This document shows, in pieces, positions 24,310-32,600 of a DNA stretch of 64,000 bases. A model generated the notes under the pieces. That model was not told the origin of the DNA. It saw only the letters and a program-made list of their open reading frames with translations, and ran no database searches. How positions within the stretch are numbered: the first letter of the stretch is position 1; every line of letters starts with the position of its first letter. Both the position numbers and the translations under genes were made by a program. The stretch lies in the NCBI RefSeq assembly GCF_963678865.1, contig NZ_OY787459.1:3004501-3068500 (forward strand), written 5' to 3'. This stretch comes from Maridesulfovibrio sp. Its GTDB lineage: Bacteria; Desulfobacterota; Desulfovibrionia; Desulfovibrionales; Desulfovibrionaceae.

Positions 24310-26033
24310 ACGCCGAAATGGAAATGGACTTCGAGGCTGCCCTTGAAGATTATCTAAATGCCGATTTCGGAAATCTGGACGAAGGAAGCATCGTTTCCGG
24401 TGAAGTAGTTAAAGTTGATAAAGATTTCGTTCTTATCGACGTTAACTTCAAGTCTGAAGGCCAGATTGCAGTATCCGAATTTCTGGATGCTGATGGTGAA
24501 ATGACTGTTGCAGTCGGTGACAAAGTAGACGTTTTTGTTGCTAACAAAAACGAAAACGAAGGCACCATTCACCTTTCCCGCGACAAAGCCAAACGCATGC
24601 AGCTCTTCGACAAGCTTGAAGAAGTGCAGGAAAAAGAAGGCGTTGTCGAAGGCAGAATCATCCGCCGCATCAAAGGTGGTTATACCGTTGATCTCGGTGG
24701 CGTGGAAGCATTCCTGCCCGGTTCTCACGTCGATCTTCGTCCCGTTCCCGATATGGACGCACTCGTTGATCAGACTTACGAATTCAAAATCCTCAAAATC
24801 AACCGTCGTCGCAGCAACGTTATCGTTTCCCGTCGTGTTCTTCTCGAAGAACAGCGCAACGAAATGCGTTCCCAGCTGCTTGAAACTCTTGAAGAAGAGC
24901 AGACCGTTAAAGGTAAAGTCAAAAACATCACCGAATACGGTGTGTTCATTGACCTTGGCGGTCTCGACGGACTTCTGCATATCACAGACATGTCCTGGAA
25001 GCGCATCAAGCATCCCAAGGAAATGGTTGCACTCGGTGATGAGCTCGAACTGAAAGTTCTGAACTTCGACAAAGAAGGCCAGAAAGTTTCTCTCGGCCTC
25101 AAACAGCTCGTTCCCGATCCGTGGGAAGACATCTCCGGCAAATACCCCGAAGGTGCCAAGTACACCGGTAAGGTTACCAACCTCGCTGATTACGGTGCAT
25201 TCGTCGAGCTGGAAGCTGGTGTCGAAGGTCTGGTTCACATTTCTGAAATGTCCTGGACCCGCAAACTTCGCCATCCCTCCCAGATGGTTCGCGTTGGCGA
25301 CGAAGTCGACGTAGTTGTTCTGGGTGTTGATCCCGACAAGAAGCGCATCTCCCTCGGTATGAAACAGGTTAAGCCGAACCCATGGGATGTTGTTGCTGAG
25401 AAATTCCCCGAAGGTACTATCCTTGAAGGCCAGATCAAAAACATCACCGAATTCGGTGTGTTCATCGGCATCGAAGACGGCATTGACGGCCTGATTCACG
25501 TTTCCGATATCTCCTGGACCCGCAAGGTTCGCCATCCTTCAGAAGTATACGCTGTGGGTGACTCCGTACAGGCTAAAGTCCTCACCGTTGATAAAGAAAA
25601 CGAGAAATTCACCCTCGGTGTTAAACAGCTTTCCGAAGACCCCTGGTCTCAGGTACCCACTAAGTACCCCGTTGGCTGCACCCTTGAAGGTCTCGTTACC
25701 AACATCACCGACTTCGGCCTCTTCGTAGAAGTTGAAGAAGGTATTGAAGGTCTGGTTCACGTTTCTGAAATCTCTCACAAGAAGATCAAGAATCCTTCCG
25801 AGATGTTCAAAGAAGGCGTTACCATCCAGGCTAAAGTCATCCACGTATCTGCTGATGAGCGTCGCCTCGGCCTCTCCATCAAGCAGCTCAAGGAAGACAC
25901 TGAAAAACGTCAGCCCAAAGAATTCCGTTCCGGTCCTGCCGACAGCGGTAACACCCTGGGCGAACTGCTGAAGCAGAAACTTGCTGACGCAGCTGATGCA
26001 GCTGCTGCAGAGACTGAGGATGAAGAATCCTAA
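24306..26033 (+). CDS. rpsA: Small-subunit ribosomal protein S1
   Basis: S1 binds mRNA at the 30S platform and helps unfold structured leaders. The protein is 575 residues with six OB-fold S1 repeats, starting near GSIVSGEVVKVDKDFVLIDV and repeated with signatures such as ITEYGVFIDLGGLDGLLHITDMSW, LADYGAFVE and ITEFGVFIG. The three central repeats share near-identical segments (ISWTRKVRHPSE-like). The acidic N-terminus and Ala-rich C-terminus are typical of deltaproteobacterial S1. The start at 24306 (MNAEMEMDFEAALEDY) is overlapped by a six-codon ORF. The last 14 nt overlap sppA. Confidence 0.97.
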   Translation: MNAEMEMDFEAALEDYLNADFGNLDEGSIVSGEVVKVDKDFVLIDVNFKSEGQIAVSEFLDADGEMTVAVGDKVDVFVANKNENEGTIHLSRDKAKRMQLFDKLEEVQEKEGVVEGRIIRRIKGGYTVDLGGVEAFLPGSHVDLRPVPDMDALVDQTYEFKILKINRRRSNVIVSRRVLLEEQRNEMRSQLLETLEEEQTVKGKVKNITEYGVFIDLGGLDGLLHITDMSWKRIKHPKEMVALGDELELKVLNFDKEGQKVSLGLKQLVPDPWEDISGKYPEGAKYTGKVTNLADYGAFVELEAGVEGLVHISEMSWTRKLRHPSQMVRVGDEVDVVVLGVDPDKKRISLGMKQVKPNPWDVVAEKFPEGTILEGQIKNITEFGVFIGIEDGIDGLIHVSDISWTRKVRHPSEVYAVGDSVQAKVLTVDKENEKFTLGVKQLSEDPWSQVPTKYPVGCTLEGLVTNITDFGLFVEVEEGIEGLVHVSEISHKKIKNPSEMFKEGVTIQAKVIHVSADERRLGLSIKQLKEDTEKRQPKEFRSGPADSGNTLGELLKQKLADAADAAAAETEDEES

Positions 26034-26901
26034 GAACAGTTTCTCTGTCAGACATCCGTTTCTATTCGGTTTCAGTCTGCTATTAATGGCTGTGGCTCTC
26101 CTATGGGGAGCCGCAGCCTTTTTTCATGGCAAAGTGGACTTCATGACCGGAGGAAAAATCGGGGTTGTCAATGTACAGGGAACCATCACCAACTCATTGC
26201 CTACGGTAAAATTCCTGCGTGACCTGCGTAGGGATGATTCTGTTAAGGGCGTGTTGCTGCGGGTTAACTCACCCGGAGGGACAATTGCCCCCTCACAGGA
26301 ATTGTATCATGCGGTAAAGCGTGTTGCCGAGGTTAAGCCCATTGTGGCTTCCTTTGGTACTGTTGCCGCTTCCGGCGGATATTACGCTGCAGCACCGGCC
26401 ACCCAGATCATAGCCAGCTCAGGTTCCATAACGGGTTCCATCGGGGTCAAGGCGGAATATGCAAATTTCCATCAGCTCATGGATAAGCTCGGGGTCAAGC
26501 CGATAATCATTACCAGCGGCAAGATGAAGGCTGCCGGATCCCCCTTTGCCGAGCTGACCCCGGAACAGCGTGAATATCTGACTAACCTGATCATGGATAT
26601 GCATGACCAGTTCGTTTCCGATGTCGCATCAGCCCGCAAGCTAGACCTCGCTCAGGTGGAGAAAATAGCCGATGGCAGGGCCATTACCGGACGCAAGGCA
26701 AAAGAACTGGGATTGGTAGACCGTATCGGCGGATTTGAGGATTCCGTGACCGTGCTCAAGGCTCTTTGCGGACTTGAAGGTGATGTTAACGTTATCGAAG
26801 GACCGGAAGAAGAAAAGCCGCTGATCAAACAAATTCTGGGCTATCTGGGAATTATCCCGGAAGGTTCAGCCACCGGTGACGGGCTGATTTTTTCCTATTG
26901 A
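26020..26901 (+). CDS. sppA: Signal peptide peptidase SppA
   Basis: A membrane-bound Ser/Lys protease of family S49 that degrades cleaved signal peptides. The ATG at 26020 lies inside the end of rpsA, giving 293 residues. One TM helix (about 15-36) is followed by the protease domain. VNSPGGT near 89 belongs to the oxyanion site. The nucleophile Ser sits in VAASGGYYAA near 120, and the general-base Lys lies in the GSIGVKAEY segment near 145-150. The short single-domain form is as in Bacillus and many deltaproteobacteria. Only GAGG directly touching the ATG is seen as SD, so expression probably depends on rpsA translation. Confidence 0.93.
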   Translation: MKNPKNSFSVRHPFLFGFSLLLMAVALLWGAAAFFHGKVDFMTGGKIGVVNVQGTITNSLPTVKFLRDLRRDDSVKGVLLRVNSPGGTIAPSQELYHAVKRVAEVKPIVASFGTVAASGGYYAAAPATQIIASSGSITGSIGVKAEYANFHQLMDKLGVKPIIITSGKMKAAGSPFAELTPEQREYLTNLIMDMHDQFVSDVASARKLDLAQVEKIADGRAITGRKAKELGLVDRIGGFEDSVTVLKALCGLEGDVNVIEGPEEEKPLIKQILGYLGIIPEGSATGDGLIFSY

Positions 26902-26902
26902 T

Positions 26903-27655
26903 ATGAGGTGTACATTCCTAGGCACAGGCTCATCCTTTGACGCCGGACTGACCAATGTTTCCATGCTGGTGGAGGGCGGAGATAAGCGCATCCTGCTCGA
27001 TTGCGGATTCAACGCAGCGCATGCCTGCATAGGGATGGTCCCGGATGCACAAAATATTGATGCCCTCTGGATTTCGCATTTCCATGGGGATCATTTTTTT
27101 GGGGTACCTTTTCTGCTGGGTGCTTTTTTCTCAGCCGGCCGAACCAAGGATTTACATGTCTGCGGCCCAGTTGGAGTTGAAGAAAAGATCGGGCAGGTTG
27201 TTGATCTGGCTTACCCTAACCTGCGGGCTAAGATCGACTTCAAGCTTGTTTTTCATGAATTCAGTCCGGGGGATCAGCACCATGTCTCCGGTTTTAACCT
27301 GAAAACCTGTTCTATCGATCATTCTGCCTCCGCATTGGCGTTGCGGCTTGACTGTGCCGGAAAGATGCTCTTTTATACTGGGGACGGGCAGCTTACGGAT
27401 GATTGCCGGAAACTGGCGGAAGGCGTTGATCTTGCCATCCTTGAGGCTTATGGGCTGGATGATTCCGTAAAAGGTCATTCCTGCGTCCGGGAGAACCTTG
27501 ATTTTGTGATTTCCGCAGGGATTCGCAATGCGGCACTTGTGCATATAGAGCCTCTTGTGCGAATCTGCTGCATTGATGAGATTGAAGCATTGCTGTCCCC
27601 GATCTCCTCAGCAAGAGTTTTTTTGCCCGAACAAGGGCAGTGCATCGAGGTTTGA
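26903..27655 (+). CDS. Metallo-beta-lactamase-fold hydrolase (RNase Z-like)
   Basis: A 250-residue MBL-fold protein of the RNase Z/ElaC-like branch. It opens with FLGTGSS, and the metal site SHFHGDH lies near 57-63, followed later by DHS (about 139), YTGDG (about 156) and a C-terminal HIEP. No exosite loop typical of full tRNase Z is evident, so a phosphodiesterase or other hydrolase role is as likely. It starts 1 nt after sppA, so the two are co-transcribed. Confidence 0.88.
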   Translation: MRCTFLGTGSSFDAGLTNVSMLVEGGDKRILLDCGFNAAHACIGMVPDAQNIDALWISHFHGDHFFGVPFLLGAFFSAGRTKDLHVCGPVGVEEKIGQVVDLAYPNLRAKIDFKLVFHEFSPGDQHHVSGFNLKTCSIDHSASALALRLDCAGKMLFYTGDGQLTDDCRKLAEGVDLAILEAYGLDDSVKGHSCVRENLDFVISAGIRNAALVHIEPLVRICCIDEIEALLSPISSARVFLPEQGQCIEV

Positions 27656-27698
27656 TAATTTCTACTTTTTTTGATGACTCAGTGTAAGCGAGGCTTTA

Positions 27699-29036
27699 GT
27701 GGCAACCAGATACGACAACATAGTGCGTGAGTTTTATGAGGAACAGGCCGGATTTACCGTCCTGCTCAGTGATGAGCCTTCCTTTTATAAACTGCTGCGC
27801 GGCACTCTGCATAAGATTCTGGCTATTCGCCGGGATTGTTTGGCTTATTTCCAGGATCAGGCCCCATGTCTTTCTGAAATCAAGGACAAGGTAGGGGCTA
27901 ACGAGCCTGTGCTGGTTTTTGTGGAAAGATTGATTAAGGGCAGGCCTTCCGCTGACTTTATCCTGAATATCCGCCGGGTTTTTCCCGAAGTAAAGGTTGT
28001 TGTCCTTACTGATGAGACCAGTCAGGAAGAGCTTATTTTTCTGCATGAACTGGGTGCCAACAATATAATCACCAAGCCTGTTTCTGTGGACAGTCTGGTC
28101 CAGAAGCTTGCTTTTACCATTAAGCCTCAGGGAAAACTTGCCCAGCTTGTTGAAGCTGGTAAAAAGCTCCTGCGTAACGGCGAACTGGATAAAGTCCTGC
28201 TGGTCAGTTCCAAAATTCTCGATATGAAGCCGGACAGCCCCGCAGCATTGATGTTGCAGGGTGATGCTTTGTCCGGGATGGGCCAGCGCGAAGAGGCGCT
28301 GAAATCGTATATTCAGGCCCATGAGCAGTCTAAAGTTTTCATGGAGCCGATTAAGAAGCTGGCTGATTTCTACAAAGATAATGACGATGATCAGTATCTT
28401 CATTACCTGAAAAAACTTGATTCCATCAGTCCGCTTAATACCGAGCGCAAATGTGAGATAGGTAAGGTCCATCTCAGCCGGGAGGAGATTGAAGATGCGG
28501 AAAGGTACTTTGACCAGGCTGTTCGGTGTGCGGTAAAGGAAGCTCACGAGTATCTTTCGCAGGTAATGAGCGGTATTGCAGAATCCCTATTTGATGTAGC
28601 CCCGGATAAAGCCGAAAAATATTATGCAAAGTTATTGAAGGTTAAATCTTCAAGCTTGAGCTCGGATGATCTGGAAACATATAACCGGCTGGGTATTGCC
28701 CTTCGCAAGCAGGGAAAGTGGCAGCAGGCAGTAGAAAACTATCAGGCTGCGCTGAAGGTTGCCCCCAATGAGCCCGGACTTTTCTATAATATCGGTCTGG
28801 CCTATAGTGATGGCAAGGAATACGCTAAGTGTGCTAAATATTTTAAAAAAGCTGTACGTTCGGACGGAATGATCCACAAATCTGCAGTTTCTGTGGCCCG
28901 GAATATGGCCGGTATTTTTCTTAAAGTCGGTATGACCGCGGAAGCCCGTGTTGTTCTTGAGGATGCGCTGGCCGACTTCCCGGACGACGCCAAGCTGAAA
29001 GCTTTGCTCCAAAAGAGCGCGTCGGAGCAGAGGTAG
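27699..29036 (+). CDS. Pseudo-receiver/TPR protein
   Basis: A 445-residue cytoplasmic protein. Residues about 15-140 look like a response-regulator receiver (VVVLTDETS, then GANNIITKPVS with the conserved Lys). At the phosphoacceptor position, however, it reads VLVFVERLIKGRP with no Asp, so it is a pseudo-receiver. Residues about 150-440 are TPR repeats, clearest at ETYNRLGIALRKQGKWQQAVENYQ and the next repeat. GTG is used, with GCGAGG upstream. It lies 43 nt after the MBL gene and before two small membrane proteins, and is likely a scaffold. Confidence 0.8.
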   Translation: MATRYDNIVREFYEEQAGFTVLLSDEPSFYKLLRGTLHKILAIRRDCLAYFQDQAPCLSEIKDKVGANEPVLVFVERLIKGRPSADFILNIRRVFPEVKVVVLTDETSQEELIFLHELGANNIITKPVSVDSLVQKLAFTIKPQGKLAQLVEAGKKLLRNGELDKVLLVSSKILDMKPDSPAALMLQGDALSGMGQREEALKSYIQAHEQSKVFMEPIKKLADFYKDNDDDQYLHYLKKLDSISPLNTERKCEIGKVHLSREEIEDAERYFDQAVRCAVKEAHEYLSQVMSGIAESLFDVAPDKAEKYYAKLLKVKSSSLSSDDLETYNRLGIALRKQGKWQQAVENYQAALKVAPNEPGLFYNIGLAYSDGKEYAKCAKYFKKAVRSDGMIHKSAVSVARNMAGIFLKVGMTAEARVVLEDALADFPDDAKLKALLQKSASEQR

Positions 29037-29112
29037 TTTGATGTAAGCTGGTGATGAATTTTACGTAGGTGTGTGCCTAGTTGAAGCTGCGTTGTTTTAT
29101 CAAGGACTGATC

Positions 29113-29358
29113 ATGTATTTTTTAGTCTCAGTTGTTTTTGGCCTTCTTCTTTTTATGATTCTTTATGGACGCTATATGAATGTTAGCGGAAATATAGGGC
29201 AACGACGGCTTCAGATAGATAATTTGCGTGACGAGGTGGAATTTAAGGTGGGCAAGCTTCAGAAGGGGACACTCCAGATCAATCGCGAAATAGCTGATGC
29301 CGCAAGCAGCCTTGAGAGTTTGAAAAAGGATTTGGACAATGCGAGGGGAAAAGAATGA
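29113..29358 (+). CDS. Small single-TM coiled-coil protein 1
   Basis: An 81-residue protein of unknown function. The ATG at 29113 has AAGGA 6 nt upstream; the frame is open further upstream without a good start. An N-terminal TM helix (MYFLVSVVFGLLLFMILYG) is followed by a Lys/Glu/Asp-rich helical segment likely to form a coiled coil. The last codons overlap the next gene (ATGA). No family recognised. Confidence 0.65.
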   Translation: MYFLVSVVFGLLLFMILYGRYMNVSGNIGQRRLQIDNLRDEVEFKVGKLQKGTLQINREIADAASSLESLKKDLDNARGKE

Positions 29359-29600
29359 TTCTCATGTTCGGCATTTGCGCAACAGTCATTCTTTTAACTT
29401 TGTTCATCAACAGAATGATTACCAGCTGGCATAGAGACACAATCAAAGCCTTTAAACGTGAGGAAGCATCCTTGCGCGGTCGTCATGCAAAGGCCATGGA
29501 AGAGCAGAAGAAAGCTCTGCTTAAGTTGCGGCGGGTGAAGATCCAGATAACCAACTATGAGCGGATGGTCATTGACCGGCGGATGAAAAAGGGCGAGTAG
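29355..29600 (+). CDS. Small single-TM coiled-coil protein 2
   Basis: Another 81-residue protein of the same design as its neighbour: an N-terminal TM helix (ILMFGICATVILLTLFINRMI) then a strongly basic helical segment rich in Lys and Arg. The ATG overlaps the stop of the preceding gene. The first protein is mixed-acidic and this one basic, so they could pair through their coiled coils. Function unknown. Confidence 0.65.
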   Translation: MILMFGICATVILLTLFINRMITSWHRDTIKAFKREEASLRGRHAKAMEEQKKALLKLRRVKIQITNYERMVIDRRMKKGE

Positions 29601-29612
29601 AGATTTGAATTT

Positions 29613-29646
29613 AACACCCCGGCACCTTAAGGTGCCGGGGTGTTTT
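29613..29646. terminator. Palindromic terminator
   Basis: A 32-nt perfect palindrome AACACCCCGGCACCTT plus complement, with a T-rich end. It closes the rpsA-sppA cluster and could also serve the minus-strand RTX gene. Confidence 0.9.
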
Positions 29647-29659
29647 GTGTCTGTTGGAT

Positions 29660-32600
29660 TCAGGAAGATACTTCAATATCGTCAGCAGTGAGCGGGTCGC
29701 TGTTTGTCATATGGGCGATCAGGGTCTCGCCGCCACTGGTGTCCCCGTTTGAGTCATACCAGAGTTGATTGTTGTTATCGAATACAAAGTAGGCCTCGGT
29801 CGTTCCTGCTTCGGCATCTCCTGTGTAGGCTCCTGCGCTATAGGTTTCAAATCCTGCATTGCTGTCAAAATCTGAACCGCTAAAGAGCAGCTTGTCGTTG
29901 AGGGCCTCTGTGGGATTTGTATTTTCAAAATAGTTTATGAAGTCACCACCATCTGAAAGCGAAGTATATGATATTTTTGTAGATAATCCGTCGTCATGTC
30001 CGAGAGTTATACTGTCAGCCCCTCCGCCGCCTTGAATGGTTGATTCACCTACAGTACTGGCCGTAATGCAGTCTGCACTTCTTGAACCTATGACGCCTTC
30101 AATGTTTGTGAAGGTTAGGTTCGCTCCCGAAGAGACTGTTTTGGTTACTCCGTCTGCGTTATCTGCAAGGTCTATTGTTATCCCGCTTAATTTGTTGGCG
30201 AAGCTGACAAAGTCGGTTCCGCCGCCGCCGTCAACGCTGTCTATCCCGGAATTGCCTTGAAATGTCTGGTCTATGTCACCCGAACCACCTATAAAAGTAT
30301 CGCCTGTCCAGGAACCGAAAAAGCTATCAATATGATCGAAGGTGTCGGTTTCGGATGTTCCGTCAACAGTTCGTGTGGCTGTTCCGGTACCGTCTGTGGC
30401 GACTGTGATTGTTACTCCGGTCTCAAAATCGCTGAAGTCGATGGTATCATGTCCGCCGTGACCATCCATGACATCATTTCCCTTGCCACCCATGAATGTC
30501 TCATTTCCTGAGCTGCCGTTGAAAGTGTCGTCGTGGGTTGAACCTATGAAGGATTCGATGTTCGCAATAGTGTCGGTCTGTTCTTCCGTATTGTCGGAAT
30601 TCATATGACTTACCGTGCCACCGGATGAGGTAAGGTTGACGGTGATGCCGCTGTTTGCAAATGCATAGCTCAGCTGGTCGGATCCTGCTCCGCCGTCAAT
30701 GCTGTTCTCCCCCCAGCCTCCACTGAGGATATCATCCCCTGCTCCGCCGTCCAGAGTGTTGCCCTCTGTTCCCCCGGTAATAATGTCACTGCCGGATGTC
30801 CCGACCAGATTCTCTATGCTGTTTAGCGTTATTTTATTTTTTTCAGTCTCCCCTTCACAGATGGAAACATATCCGTTGTTTATATCGGCATAGATGTAAT
30901 ACTGGGAGGCCAGATCATCAAAAAGTATCCAGTCCGAACCTCCGTTGCCGGTTACTATTTCGGCATCACTGTCATAGGCATCTTCAACATATGGGTCGTT
31001 GAGTCCGGGCCTAAAATAGTTGGCATAATCGTCCCCTTCAAGGTTGTCCTGATATCCGGAGCCGATAAGACCTTCAATATTGGTAATGGTGTCTCCCGTA
31101 TCGGTAGTAGCTGCGGAAGAGCCATTGAGTTTTACGGAAACACCTGTCGAGGAGCCGAAGTATGAGGCATAGTCAATCCCCTCACCGTTTCCGCCGTCTA
31201 TGGTGTCGTTACCGTTGCCACCCCTGAAAGTTTCACTTCTGGAACTGCCGATGAAGGAGTCGTCGTGAGAGCTGCCGATAAATGATTCTACATCGCTGAA
31301 AATATCTATAGTTCCGGAATGGGTTACGGTGGTATTGCCTGTTTCCTGAACCGTAACAGTTACTCCGGTCCCGGCATCTTCAAAGGACATGGTGTCATGG
31401 CCTTCTCCGCCGCTAAAGGAGTTGAGTCCCTCGTAACCGTTAAAGGTGTCGTTTCCTTTTCCGCCTGTAAAGGTTTCATCGGCACTACTGCCTTTAAAAC
31501 TATCGTTTCCGTTAGACCCGATGTAATTGCTGAAATTATGGAGGTCGTCCACATAGGATGTTCCACCTATGGTGTGTGATGTGGTGTCACTTAGTACAAT
31601 GTCTACTTGTTGATGGTCTGCATAGGAGACAGTGTCGAAGCCTGAGCCGTAATCTGAACTCCCTCCGTACAGGTGGTTGTCTCCTGCACCCCCGGCGATA
31701 ACATCATCGCCGTCGCCACCGTATATTTCATCATCCCCGGCTCCGCCTGAGATGGAGTCGTTGTCGCCGTCACCGTAGAGGATGTCGTTTCCTTCTCCGC
31801 CTGAAATGGAATCTGTTCCCGATCCGCCTGAAATCTGGTCAATTCCTAATCCACCGGAAAGAAGATCATTGCCGCCATTACCTTGGATCGAATCGCTACC
31901 CTTATTACCGTCTATGGTCTCCCCGTATTCACTGCCGCTGATTATATCATCGACCTGTGATCCAAGGATCATTTCTATACCGGAGAAAGTGTCGCTGATA
32001 TCAGAGCTGTCGTGTGATACGGCTGTTCCCGCTCCTTCGGCAGTGTAATTTATATCTATACCGTAGGCGGAACCGGTCGTAATGAAATCGTAGCTTAGGG
32101 AGTCTGCGCCGCTGCCGCCTTCGATGATATTGGTTCCTTTTCCGCCCATGATGGAATCATTTCCGCTTCCGCCGGAAAGCTCGTCATTGCCATCGCCGCC
32201 GCTGAGCATGTCATTCCCTTCTCCGCCTTCCAACCTGTTGTCGGTAGTATTTATTACAGAGAGGCTGTCATCTCCGTCGCCACCATCTATAGTGTGTCCG
32301 CTTGATGATTGACCCATGATCGTGTCATTGCCGGAAGAACCGATAACATTTTCAATGCTTGCGAGGGTTATTTGGTTGACCTCTGTTTCTTCTGCGGATT
32401 TGGTGGAATCATATACTTTTGCGTAGCCGCTGCTTGCTCCCAGAAAAACATCCACTGAGTGCTCACTGGAAAGGTCCTCAAATTGGACCCAGTCAGACCC
32501 GCCTCCGCCGTCAATGCTCTCAGCACCGAGCGAATCATATTCCTCGTTCAAGCCCGGTAGAAATCTGTTGTCGTTGTCATCGCCTGTCAAAGTGTCCTTG

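Noticed and set aside
24354..25535. 393-codon open frame antisense to rpsA
   Set aside because: Repetitive because it mirrors the S1 repeats; no start signals, no family.
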